Shown here: piece after piece, positions 11,601 to 19,506 of the stretch
Layout: the number at the start of each line of letters is the position of its first letter
Position numbering within the stretch: position 1 is the first letter of the stretch
Notes under the pieces: generated by a model
Databases searched by the model: none
Seen by the model: only the letters and a program-made list of their open reading frames with translations
Told to the model about the DNA's origin: nothing
NCBI GenBank assembly: GCA_002633005.1
Contig: NMRA01000102.1
Location: 401,477 to 434,832 of the forward strand
Direction: 5' to 3'
Length of the DNA: 33,356 nt
Source of the DNA: Phoronis australis
Taxonomy: Eukaryota; Phoronida; Phoronidae
Position numbers and translations under genes: made by a program

Positions 11601-12062
11601 AGTACAGTTTGTATAATGTTGTTACACTAATTTAGCTGTATTTTAGCCCAAGATTAGTTAAAAATTACGATAAAAAACAAGGGGCTTGCATTTTCTGCCC
11701 AAAAAGAGCAAGGAGTAGACAGTCAGACTTTTGAGAAAACCTATTTTTGCTATTTTTGAGAAACAATAATTTATTGATAAAAATCAAAAAGTTCCACAGT
11801 AACAAGTTATGAAATTTAGATTCCTGTTGAAACTGAAAGCACACCACTTTCAAAAGGTGCCACAATACAATTTAAATGTTTAGTAATTTTACTTTTTTAG
11901 ACACACATCATAGAAAACAAAATGATTTTTTATGATATTAGACCATAGAATTTTGCATGAATACAAAAAGAAATGCCAACGATCGAAATACACCTGTACT
12001 TGTCCCGACGGATTCATTCTGTTGCCTAGAAAATCCGGCTGGAAGTTTGATTGGTAGTTCAT
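2577..12062 (-). CDS. TBP: TATA-box-binding protein (six coding exons, complete)
   Basis: General transcription factor that binds the TATA box and nucleates TFIID, SL1 and TFIIIB complexes in the nucleus. Coding exons, in transcript order: 11994-12062, 11325-11578, 10755-10998, 6124-6227, 4783-4877, 2577-2653. Every junction is GT-AG and the phases join to an 843-nt frame (280 aa plus TGA). Residues 1-107 form a Q/P/S-rich N-terminus. From about residue 101 to the end is the two-fold saddle core. Repeat 1 holds [31 protein letters not shown] and [19 protein letters not shown]. Repeat 2 holds [31 protein letters not shown] and [20 protein letters not shown]. It ends in [10 protein letters not shown]. 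The core is nearly that of other animals. The start is the first in-frame ATG of exon 1; an upstream in-frame segment lacks ATG. The gene is head to head with SPTSSA. An untranslated 5' exon is possible and not resolved. Confidence 0.96.
3115..3180 (+). repeat. Purine-rich GGG tract (G-quadruplex-prone)
   Basis: Within TBP intron 5, the plus strand has at least seven closely spaced GGG runs (ggagggcgggaggg-type) and then a run of eight Gs. It fits the G3+N1-7 quadruplex rule repeatedly. The G-rich strand is the template strand for TBP. Confidence 0.75.
3310..4746 (-). mobile_element. DNA transposon with terminal inverted repeats, degraded
   Basis: The left end gtaccatattcgtcctaata and the right end, read in reverse complement (gtaccgtattcgccctaata), match for about 27 bp with few differences. 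Both ends also carry subterminal taagcgccc words. The element is about 1.44 kb and lies in TBP intron 5, 36 bp from exon 5. Its interior carries HIRAN-domain remains on the minus strand. The superfamily is not assigned. Confidence 0.75.
3448..3750 (-). pseudogene. HIRAN-like domain fragment inside the transposon
   Basis: The minus strand reads [20 protein letters not shown] followed by [17 protein letters not shown]. This matches the HIRAN pattern (NPxDxxA-V-x-GxxxGHVPRxIS...FLxxGG) seen in HLTF/Rad5 proteins and in many invertebrate transposon-associated genes. The expected upstream VW-P-GE segment ([14 protein letters not shown]) is present in another frame, so at least one frameshift has occurred. 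No intact reading frame remains. Confidence 0.6.
4753..4783 (-). promoter_or_regulatory. Tandemly duplicated splice donor of TBP exon 5
   Basis: On the transcript strand, two copies of the 18-base unit beginning GTATGTAT follow ACAG: donor 1 after 4783 and donor 2 after 4765. Both read ACAG|GTATGT. Use of donor 2 would insert MYAITG, or an equivalent six residues, in the conserved VVLTG|AKV turn. Confidence 0.8.
4783..4877 (-). CDS. TBP: TBP coding exon 5
   Basis: Acceptor TTTTCCAG. Encodes [18 protein letters not shown] and [15 protein letters not shown], with the last codon split (G|GA). The donor is ACAG|GTATGT. An identical ACAG|GTATGT follows 18 bases downstream (exon end 4765) and would add six in-frame codons. 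Confidence 0.96.
5041..5370. repeat. 15-bp minisatellite, 22 units, with 105-bp higher-order period
   Basis: Twenty-two units of cactgaatRtatcSt lie in TBP intron 4. Units 3 and 10 are the A-type (tat), each followed by six G-type (tgt) units, and unit 17 is A-type again. The outer units carry the cct ending. The period is a multiple of 3 and the unit lacks stops in most frames, so long repetitive open frames arise on both strands (e.g. ECIVT, FSDDT repeats). Nothing indicates that they are translated. Confidence 0.95.
6124..6227 (-). CDS. TBP: TBP coding exon 4
   Basis: Acceptor AAATTTCAG. Encodes [33 protein letters not shown] and S. The donor is AG|GTGGGT, and the split serine codon is completed by exon 5. 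Confidence 0.97.
6480..7620 (+). mobile_element. Non-LTR retrotransposon fragment (RT C-terminus plus RNase H), degraded
   Basis: Plus-strand pieces in shifted frames read [19 protein letters not shown], then [20 protein letters not shown] (the linker after the RT fingers/palm), then an RNase H-like domain. That domain shows LILATDGN (first Asp), [11 protein letters not shown] (Glu), [10 protein letters not shown] (second Asp) and [18 protein letters not shown] (the terminal H/N-E-A motif). The order RT then RNase H fits I/R1/Jockey-type elements. The 5' part including the catalytic RT motif is missing. The fragment sits in TBP intron 3, antisense to TBP. Confidence 0.8.
7621..8317. other. 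TBP intron 3 stretch, nothing recognised
   Basis: May include the tail of the preceding retroelement, up to the gguaatta-like duplication near 7883-7897. No further domains or repeats are recognised. Confidence 0.4.
8318..10545 (-). mobile_element. THAP-encoding element with long imperfect inverted ends
   Basis: Inverted matches line up in order: gtagcccc 8439-8446 with ggggctac 10423-10430, and tatgacatcatcgt 8502-8515 with acgatgatgtcata 10362-10375. The outermost 30 bases or so are also similar (tggtgccaaaatga against tgacaccagaaatg in reverse). Element length is about 2.2 kb, in TBP intron 3. The interior also has a direct repeat around ttggaatc (8550 and 8927). The exact ends and target duplication are not resolved. 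Confidence 0.6.
10065..10275 (-). pseudogene. Degraded THAP domain
   Basis: From an ATG at 10275 the frame reads [36 protein letters not shown] and [11 protein letters not shown], then stops. In a neighbouring frame LGAKLYTKS follows, where the family has a C-x2-H-F motif. The GI-LH-FP, RxW and P landmarks match the THAP zinc-finger DNA-binding domain. The first zinc Cys appears to be Arg (CGT for TGT), and the last Cys and His are altered, so it is unlikely to fold around zinc. It lies just inside the right end of the inverted-repeat element and probably belongs to a transposase-like exon. Confidence 0.65.
10755..10998 (-). CDS. TBP: TBP coding exon 3 (first core repeat)
   Basis: Acceptor TTTCCAG. 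The split codon CA|G restores Q in ELQ-NIV. Encodes the first stirrup and helix of the saddle ([34 protein letters not shown]) and ends KLGFQ before donor GTAACA. Confidence 0.97.
11221..11253. repeat. 9-bp tandem repeat (atcagatgt) in TBP intron 2
   Basis: Three and a half head-to-tail copies of atcagatgt. Confidence 0.8.
11325..11578 (-). CDS. TBP: TBP coding exon 2 (Q-rich N-terminal domain)
   Basis: Acceptor TTTCAG, then CAG CAG CAA. Encodes glutamine runs and two copies of [11 protein letters not shown] (a 33-bp coding duplication). A proline/serine/threonine stretch follows ([35 protein letters not shown]) and the exon ends SGITPELQ. The SPMMP-like and TPATP motifs are typical of animal TBP N-termini. 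Leaves phase 2 at donor GTAAGG. Confidence 0.93.
11994..12062 (-). CDS. TBP: TBP coding exon 1
   Basis: Starts ATG AAC TAC (MNYQSNF...) and ends GTA CAG before donor GTGTAT, phase 0 (23 codons). The segment is not conserved in families I know. It is assigned because its phase and position fit exon 2 and it supplies the only nearby ATG. TTATTAG just upstream could be the acceptor of a 5' UTR intron. Confidence 0.75.
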
Positions 12063-12792
12063 TGTGGACACTTGTGGTGACTTGCTAATAACGGATGGCA
12101 ATCATTACAGTAACAATCCTGGCTTGGCGCTGGGACCCACAAATTATCTTGCAGCCTTAGTAGTCTAAATTTGTCTATACAGTCTCTAGGTTTGGTAACT
12201 CTTTGTCTTGCCTCAGCAGACAAGACCTCGAGGACATAAGACGACTTTCCTGGTGATTTTCAAGTTATTGTCTTTAACACTTTATCGTCCTCTTCAAGGC
12301 AGAGAAACAATTCAGTCGTATGAACGATTGACACTAACGAGTAACGTGCCAGAACACTAACACTGACAGAGTGATTGAACGGTGAACCGGACGGCAGGTG
12401 TTTTGTGCAGCGTAACTCTATTACTAAATGAACAAAGGTCAAGCTACGAATCCCTTATAATTTCAGTGTTGATGCGAATACAGGCACTATGAACGTATAG
12501 CCAAGTTCTGGGTTCGAATATAAGCAACCAAGATACGAGCACCAAACGTTTATGAACGTGATCCTAATCGCCGCTATTTCTTCTCGTTACTTGCGAGATC
12601 TCGAATAAGATCGCTCCTACTGAACAGCAAACAGATGTAATTTACCATTTTTATAAAAAATAACAGAGTATGTAGATGTATCGAAACAATTTCATTTTTT
12701 ATGTCAAAGAAACCAAAATATTGATCGCAAATAAGACTACTTAGAAAATAACAATACCTATTTACATTGCGTTAAGCACCCAAGAATTCAAG
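12063..12792. promoter_or_regulatory. Shared TBP / SPTSSA promoter interval
   Basis: 730 bp separate the divergent start codons of TBP (minus) and SPTSSA (plus), so both promoters and any 5' UTRs must share it. I cannot place a TATA box or start site for either gene with confidence. The middle (12540-12610) is richer in CpG and includes agatctcgaataagatcg. Confidence 0.6.
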
Positions 12793-12898
12793 ATGGTGTT
12801 GTTTGGACGAGTTTACAATTTTGTGTCTTATTGGTATCTACAATACTTACTCTGCACGGCATTGTACATGTTAGAACCTTGGGAAAGAAGAGTTTTCA
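12793..12898 (+). CDS. SPTSSA: SPTSSA coding exon 1
   Basis: Starts MVLFGRVYNFVSYWYLQYLL and ends LEPWERRVF plus one base. The frame cannot continue sensibly past the GTATCC donor. Confidence 0.94.
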
Positions 12899-15800
12899 GT
12901 ATCCTTTTTTTTTAAAAAGTGAGTTGCAACTGCAATAGAATGGTGATTTTTGAGGCACAATGCCAATGGCAAGTCACTTTAAAAGCGAAGTTACCGAAGT
13001 AAAAAAACCGGAAATTAGGAAATGCTTTCGTTTGGTAAGCAAAGCTTTTGGGGTTAGTGTTTACAAACCGACTCCATTAACTTACATACTCGATATTAAT
13101 ATTTTCTGAATCCTCTCGTCATGGTGATCACAGTGATTCCGAAAATGTATTACTCGTACTGATGAGGCTCTTCATGCATTCACTGTTTTTACGAGGCGTT
13201 CATTTGCGGCAGCCGATCTCGAGTGACAGCCATTATAAAACTGTGACACCTCTCGGCAGGAATGATAACTAAAATGATCATGTGTGTGTCAACAAAAGAC
13301 CCCAAAATTGGCTAGTATATTGAAGGTACAGCGTGGCACATTAGGGAAACTGAGTAAAAAATGTAGTATACTCGGGAACCCAATGGTCGTCCGCCTAAGC
13401 ATAAAACCGACTTGCTGTTGTACTCACCGAATTATTCCACTTCAAAGTTATGATCTGAATAGGATTCGATTTAACTCTCACAGATATACCGCATTCATCG
13501 ATTCGGAAGTTTTCTTTAATTTGTGCCGAGTTATTTCAAATGTGCACTGCCTTCGGCAGCCATTTTATTGTGACACCTAAGTTCGTCATATGCTGCCCCC
13601 TTTTGTAAAAACTGAGAAACATGCAGAAAAAGGCCAACGAAGTAATGAAAATTGCAACAGCCTGTTTTTATTGACATAAACTCGATTTGAAGCTTTGATG
13701 TTGAGCTCTGCACTGTGGTTTCCAATAAAAGCCAATTGGACAACATTTCAATGCAGTTTAATGGTGAACGTGAGGCAAAAATGTTAAGAACCCAGCGTAT
13801 CGCATTTGTCTGCGGATTTTTCCTTTGGCCTTCTAGATCCTACTAGTGCCTGGGACAAACAGATACATTGCATAAACAAACCCTGGATCATGTTTTGTGT
13901 CCCGTCGGAAGAAAATTTAAATTCGAAAACATCTTCTGAAAATGCACAAAAAAGTGTATTAGTAAAATCTACTGATTTTTAAGTGGTTTTAAAAAACAAT
14001 CGGTAAACTCACCGATTTTTGTCTCATTACTTTGATACGTGTCTCTTCCGATAAGTTAGTACCTAACGTGCAGACGAGCACTCCAAATTGGAACGCTAAG
14101 TCCCGCGTGGTTGCGCTGCACGCGAAACAAGATGGCGGACGACCTTTGGAGCCTGACGACAATAGGTAACCGGACTATAATAGCTGAAATTACCTGATTC
14201 GGGGATCGAACCAGCAACCCCCATAAAACTGGCATGCGTGCTAACCATTCAGCTAATAGGCAATTGCCCGTTAGCGAGTAGCTAACAGAGGCTCATATGA
14301 TTCACCGGAAGCACATCTACAACAAAAACAGCAAAGTCATTTATAAAGGATTGCCTCTTCAAAACTTCTTCTTAAGAAAAAACACGAGAGTGCATGTTCT
14401 CGCAGACAAATATCGTCCTCGAAAACACTTGACACATCACGGACATGATTTCGTCTTAAGGTGGACATGTGTCGTCTCAGAGACAAAAACTGTTTCAAAG
14501 AACTGTAATTAGGTAATAAGATAAAGTTCTTATATCACTGGGAGGCTAGAATACGCGAACACAGAAACACATTCTGCATCGAACCAACTTCACTCTAGGT
14601 TAACCACTAGTTATCAATCCTGGCAAAATGAGTCGCACTTTTAAAAATGGCTGCCTCACTAAATCTGCGTTACAAATGAATGCCTTGGAAAAATCGAAAT
14701 TTTTGAATAAGAAGCGAGCAATCAGTACAAGTATTACATATTTGGAATCACCATGACAAGAGGATTGAGGAAATAGTAGTATCAAGTATAGTGGCGGATC
14801 TAGGATAACATAAGGGGGGGGGCCAAATTGTTGCCTCGGGGCATTGGGCAAAGCGCGATTGTATGCAAAAGTTGCGGGGGCCGAAGATGTGCGCTTCCTG
14901 CTCGCAAAATCTACTAAAAAAACCCCGACTCCGATTCCCCCGCCTGACCTCAATTCTTCCTCACACTTCACGTTGTTGCTGTTTCATTTTGCCTGCGGCA
15001 GCCAAGGGGGAGGGGGGCCCGGGTCTGCTGGGCCCTCCCCTAAATCCGCCTATGAAGTATGTATATTAATAGAGTCAGATTGTAAACACTAACCAGCTTT
15101 TGTATTTATGGAAGTAACTCTTGTAGAACGCATTTGGAAAAAGCTGTAAATTGACCGTGAGCGACCAGCCTCATATCGAACTAAAAATATGGAAATCAGA
15201 GACCTGTTTTTGAATGAATGCCAGGTTTCAGCTAGGCAGCACATAGCCCCTCGATTGGCTGGATAGGGGCTACAATACTTCCCATCGTTTTCTGTACTAA
15301 TTTTGTCCCTTGTATTTAAAACAGGCGGTAGGGGAAATGCGCTCACTGACTAAGAGGTTTTTACATCGTCAAAAATACATTTTACACTTAAAATTATCAC
15401 TTAAAAAGCGCTTACTTTCTTCAGCGATCCTTTCTGGTTCTGTTCATTTCTTTAATGACGAACTAAGATGACTTTGGCGAAGAATTCCAGCTCCCCTTGG
15501 TTGCCGTTAACTTTTTCACCTCGTGAGATAAGTATTTCAACTGAGTCACGTGAGCTAGGCAAAAAGTAGCGCAAAACTGAGCGAAGCGCTGGACCTGGCG
15601 TGTGACACTTGCAAAATAGCATGGATAGATATCAGGTGGAATTTGTAAGATTTGTGTCTCATGGACTTTTGTTCGTCAACAGATGTGATTTCACGTAATT
15701 TCCTCAAAATGCCAAGAAATATCTTTCTGATAGTGAATAATGTTAATCACAGCAAAAAAATGACTCCAACGGTTTATTCCATTTTTAACATTCATTCTTC

Positions 15801-18800
15801 CAAAATAGTCTGTTGTCAATTGACACACTTATTCACTAATACCCATGCACTACACAAAGCGAATAGCAACTCTTACAAAGTGCTATTGATTAATTGTGTT
15901 CATAATATTAATTTATTCTCCTCAGAATGCATTATAGCCTAGTCTTACCTTGTCTGCTCAAGGTGTTCCCAGTATGTCAAAGGCATCAAATGTTTAATTA
16001 TTAATGATATTCATGGATTAATCACATCGGAGAAGTGTCACGAGAAACTATTACACACCTCCCCACATTTATTGTTTGTCACGAGAAACTATTACACACC
16101 ACCCCACATTTATTGTTTGTCACGAGAAACTATTACACACCACCCCACATTTATTGTTTGTCACGAGAAACTATTACACACCACCCCACATTTCTTGTTT
16201 GTCAACTTCGTTTCTGACAATAGTTGAAAAATGATAGACCATTGGGTAAGGTAATAATTTTTTTTAATGTTTTTATTTTGCTCTAGCATGATAATTAAAT
16301 GTCACGTAAAACAATACAGTATACATAATTTACAAAGAATAACATTAAATCACTCGTTAAAAAGTACCGTGTTTTCTTCAGGATGTAACTTAATAAAGTT
16401 TCCGAACATTTGGAAATTGAGATTTTTTAAACAAACTTTTGGCTAAATATGTAATTTTTGCTAGTATTATCAACAGATTAATGTTACAATTTTTCGACTG
16501 AGTGTTTCTCAAAACAACTAACTGTTATTTTGTTCACATGTAAATTTACATGATATGTTTGCTTTAACCACTCAGCAAACAGAAGCCAGAGAGTGGAAAC
16601 AAGACAACATTTCAAAACAGATGGAGAAAATTTTCACTGTGTTCACCACAGAAAGAGCATAAATCACTTGTTTTTACTTTAATTTCATGCTAATAATTAT
16701 TGGTTGCCAATATTCAGTGAATTTAAGCGGTATTGAAACCAACGCAATTTTGTATCTTTTGTGCAATTGAAGGGAACTGAGTTTATTTACTTTTCTCTAC
16801 CATGTATCAGGGTCACTAAAATTTACATCATTTATAACAATGTTTATATCTATAACAGATGACCACTTGTTTTTATGTTTACAAGCTGTCTAAAGTGTCT
16901 GTACTAAGGAGTCATAAATATTTACCGCTTGTGATTTATTATGAAAAATTTTATAAATATAACTTGGAAAAATTGGTAAAAAGACATTGTCTTGTCTATT
17001 CTTAAGATCTCTTTATGCTGCAAAGGTTGCACTTCTTAATACATATAATTCTAGTATTGGAGGTTGAAAGTTATAACTGTCAGAATTCTTTGTAGGACAT
17101 AAAAGAACCTTCAGCATTAAACAAATCACACACAAGATAGACTCCCTTTTCATACCAGGTCTTGTAGAAAATAGATTTTCTATCGACTTTAATCTTTGAA
17201 TTGTACCACAGGGGATAGTGAATAATATTTCATTTTTGTCACTCATTTGAAACATGAGTTCAACATCGCTTAAAACTTCCTTCCAGAACAGATTGTCGGT
17301 TCCTTCAGCTATTTTTTTAAGGAATGCGTCCCCCATTTTAAACTTTACAACCCGAAACTGCCACTGCAAGGTCACATATGGTATTTGAGTTGAATATTTT
17401 ACGATGCTGCGATATTTTCAGACTTCATAAAAAACAAATACGAACCAATTTTAAACCACCATTATCCTGATTTTGTACAATTTCATTTCGGCTAACTCTG
17501 TCATTCTTCCCATTCCAAATGAAGCCAAAAAACTCTAATTCTTGAATTTTGTCAATGGAGGGGCTAGGGAGGGATTGCAGCAAATGAACAATCTTGGGCA
17601 ATAAAAGTGTCTTAACCACGGTTATTTTACCTAAAACAATAAGAATTCTTCTTGACTAAGAACCCACCATTTTCTTAATTTCCAAAAGTCTGCCACTATA
17701 GTTGGTATCTGGCATTGTATTATAATCAGTGGAAAAGTTAATTCCCAAAACATGAAAGGTTTGTTAGTCCGTAACAGGTTTTCATTGACACAAAGTTTTT
17801 CGTCCAAACACATCTTGTTTCCTTGATATTTGGCTTCAAACCAGAAAATTTCGCAAATTGGTGAATTAAATTCAAAGATGACCTAAGAGATAATTCAGAA
17901 CCGTCCAAAATTAAACAACTGTCGTCGGCGTACTCGATCAGTTTAAACTCAGAAACACCTATCCTGACCCCATTGATGCCACCATCCCGTCAAATAAAAT
18001 TGCCCAACATTTCTACACATATTACAAAAAAAATAAGGGGAAATGGTGTCTCCTTGATGACGGCCTCTCTCCATTTCAAAAAGGTAAGGTAATAATTTGG
18101 GAACCTACACTTGCTTCAATTTGGCATAGGCATCAGTTCGGCTCCTTAGCTGGCACCAAATTGAAGTGCACCCGATCAGTTTGGCGCATGTAGTAGTTTC
18201 CTAAGTTTTATTTTTTACTTACTCAACTTAGTCATCATGTACCCTTTGGGGGGTGCACATACAGTGTTGGACAAAACCTTTAATTAGTGACAACAAGGTG
18301 GAAGTGCAATATTGGCAATGACCTAAGAGGAAAAACTCTGAAATTTATCCCTACTCGAATGAGGGACAGAGTTTCACGGCGTCGAATTTGTGTGTGCCCC
18401 CAATAACACTTTTTGCCTTACCATAGGGCTGATAGTGTAAGATTACTAGGTCATGAAACAGACTTTAACATACTTTTTTGTTCAAAAAGTTAGGTCTCTC
18501 TTTGTTTGTGCACATTCCCTTTCCATTCATGGTTAGTATACTCGAAAGTGGGGTGTTAACATGTAGCAAGGCTAGAATCGTATTGGCCAGGAGTTGCAGG
18601 CATTCAAGTGGTTCACTATTATGTGATATAATACACTGTGCCATTGCATGCAAATGTAACCTACCAATGAATAAATTAAGAAGCCTTCTTTAAACATTTT
18701 GTGATTGTAGTTTTGTGTCTTGCTTCTGGGCTCAACTCAAATCTCCACTGTTAAAGAGATACCCAACTATTTTGTCGATAACCTTGTTGTCTAGTTATCT

Positions 18801-19506
18801 GGCAGAGGATTTTTTCATGTTAATTTCTGTTCCATGTAATGCTCCATATGCATCATTAGAAAATGACCGAACATTGCAGCAAAAGGCCTGCATCTTGACG
18901 TAGCATCCACGTCTATTGAGCAGATATAAACAGGGGTGGATTTTCAGTTACGGGAAGGGGGGACAGGACAGAGTATTAGTGCCAAATGGAATCTGGGATA
19001 ATTTTTGGGGGTCATGGCACCCTTGCCCCACCCCCTCCTAAATCTGCCATTAATAAGTAACTGACACAGGCTGTGTTCAATAGTGACCCGGACAATGTGT
19101 TTGCTGAATGTGAATGTGGAACCAAGATGCGAGCCTTCTGCTGGGCCATAAGCATCACTTTCTATTGATCCATGAATAGTAAAGACAGTCCAGGTAAACA
19201 GTAATTAATGGAGAAAAATGTCTATCCAAGATAACCAGGGATTTGTACTTTCAGTAAAGCTAACAGGAAAAATGGTTGTTTTCCCCATTATGTCGTTATA
19301 TGAGTTTTAATCTGATGATTAAATTTGCATCACTTTGTTACATACCTTTTACCTTAACTCTTGTTCCAGACTCTATTATTGTCGCTTTGGCAGCAATGTC
19401 AATATATACCACATACCTTTTCTTGCCTGATCATGCCATGGCCATTTGGAGGTATCTAATGTACAAGTTAGATGGCAATGTAAAGGAAGACCCTTTTGTA
19501 CAGTAA
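12793..19506 (+). CDS. SPTSSA: Serine palmitoyltransferase small subunit A (two coding exons, complete)
   Basis: Small ER-membrane subunit that binds and stimulates the SPTLC1/SPTLC2 enzyme, which condenses serine with acyl-CoA in the first step of sphingolipid synthesis. Exon 1 is 12793-12898 and exon 2 is 19370-19506; the donor A|GTATCC and acceptor TTCCAG|AC rebuild an Asn codon. The 80-aa protein has WYLQYLLCTALYMLEPWER at residues 14-32, then VFNSIIVALAAMSIYTTYLF (one transmembrane segment), LPDHAMAIW and a hydrophilic tail ending EDPFVQ. The LEPWER-x-VFNS block and Y-T-x-Y-x-F-x-P-x-H pattern are diagnostic of the family. The residue before LEPWER is Met, as in vertebrate SPTSSA (Val in SPTSSB). 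The tail is about nine residues longer than in human. The Kozak context CAAGATGG is good. Confidence 0.95.
12899..14188. other. SPTSSA intron, 5' part, nothing recognised
   Basis: AT-rich with scattered CpG and many short open frames on both strands. No domain, RNA or repeat is recognised. Confidence 0.4.
14190..14265 (-). ncRNA. tRNA-like Pol III sequence (tRNA pseudogene or SINE head)
   Basis: On the minus strand, an A-box (TAGCTGAATGG, 14245-14255) and a B-box (GGTTCGATCCC, 14202-14212) have tRNA spacing. The first four acceptor pairs can form (GCCT with AGGT), but the rest of the acceptor stem mismatches. The anticodon and T stems are also poor. It is therefore probably a decayed tRNA or tRNA-derived SINE rather than a working tRNA. 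Confidence 0.6.
14789..15060. mobile_element. MITE-like element with G/C-run subtermini
   Basis: The left end, atagtggcggatctagg followed by a run of Gs, is inverted at the right end, where cctaaatccgcctat is preceded by C runs. About 270 bp, with no coding content. Confidence 0.6.
15061..16036. other. SPTSSA intron stretch, nothing recognised
   Basis: No coding family, RNA or clear repeat is seen. Confidence 0.4.
16037..16200. repeat. 41-bp tandem repeat, 4 units
   Basis: Four near-identical head-to-tail copies, each beginning gtcacgagaaactattacac. Only single-base differences (cctcc/ccacc, tta/ttc). The array ends about 45 bp before the target-site duplication of the neighbouring retroelement. 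Confidence 0.95.
16245..16260. repeat. Target-site duplication, copy 1
   Basis: Exact match to 18083-18098, at the poly(A) side of the retroelement. Confidence 0.85.
16261..18082 (-). mobile_element. 5'-truncated Tx1/L1-like non-LTR retrotransposon with 16-bp TSD
   Basis: Flanked by exact 16-bp direct repeats ggtaaggtaataattt at 16245-16260 and 18083-18098. On the minus strand, frames in order give RT motifs: FEMERGRHQGD and ISPYFF (with one frameshift), then EYADDSCLILDGSELSLRSS (catalytic YADD) and FAKFSGLKPNIKETRCVW. After these come LPKIVHLLQSLPSPSIDKIQ and FFGFIWNGKNDRVSRNEIVQ, and LFWKEVL, LWYNSKI and YEKGVYLVCDLFNAEGSFMS. This is the palm-to-C-terminal order of L1/Tx1-type ORF2. The element is truncated at its 5' end inside RT and ends in a short poly(A) (T run at 16258-16265). 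It is antisense in the SPTSSA intron and broken by several frameshifts. Confidence 0.85.
18083..18098. repeat. Target-site duplication, copy 2
   Basis: Exact match to 16245-16260, at the truncated 5' side of the retroelement. Confidence 0.85.
18099..18927. other. SPTSSA intron stretch, nothing recognised
   Basis: Contains short plus-strand open frames (18478-18693, 18715-18903) with no family resemblance. Splicing them into SPTSSA is not needed, because exons 1 and 2 already join to the complete conserved protein. Confidence 0.4.
18928..19052. mobile_element. Short MITE-like element related in style to 14789-15060
   Basis: The left end ggggtggattttcag with G runs is roughly inverted at the right end (ccctcctaaatctgccatta). 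About 125 bp. The ends are imperfect. Confidence 0.45.
19370..19506 (+). CDS. SPTSSA: SPTSSA coding exon 2
   Basis: The acceptor follows a pyrimidine-rich tract (cttaactcttgttccag). Encodes the transmembrane segment and C-terminal tail, ending at TAA 19504-19506. Confidence 0.95.

Noticed and set aside
12060-12101. Upstream extension of the TBP N-terminus (PSVISKSPQVST)
   Set aside because: It would need a TTG start. The first ATG is at 12062, and a TTATTAG acceptor may separate the upstream bases.
16037-16200. CRISPR array
   Set aside because: There are no distinct spacers. The copies are contiguous 41-bp units in an animal genome.
16035-16217. 60-codon plus-strand open frame with LPTFIVCHEK-like repeats
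   Set aside because: It is the translation of the 41-bp tandem repeat, which is not a multiple of 3. The apparent protein repeat is incidental.
18478-18903. Plus-strand open frames as extra SPTSSA exons
   Set aside because: Exons 12793-12898 and 19370-19506 already join to the full conserved protein, with the split Asn codon restored. The extra frames show no conservation.
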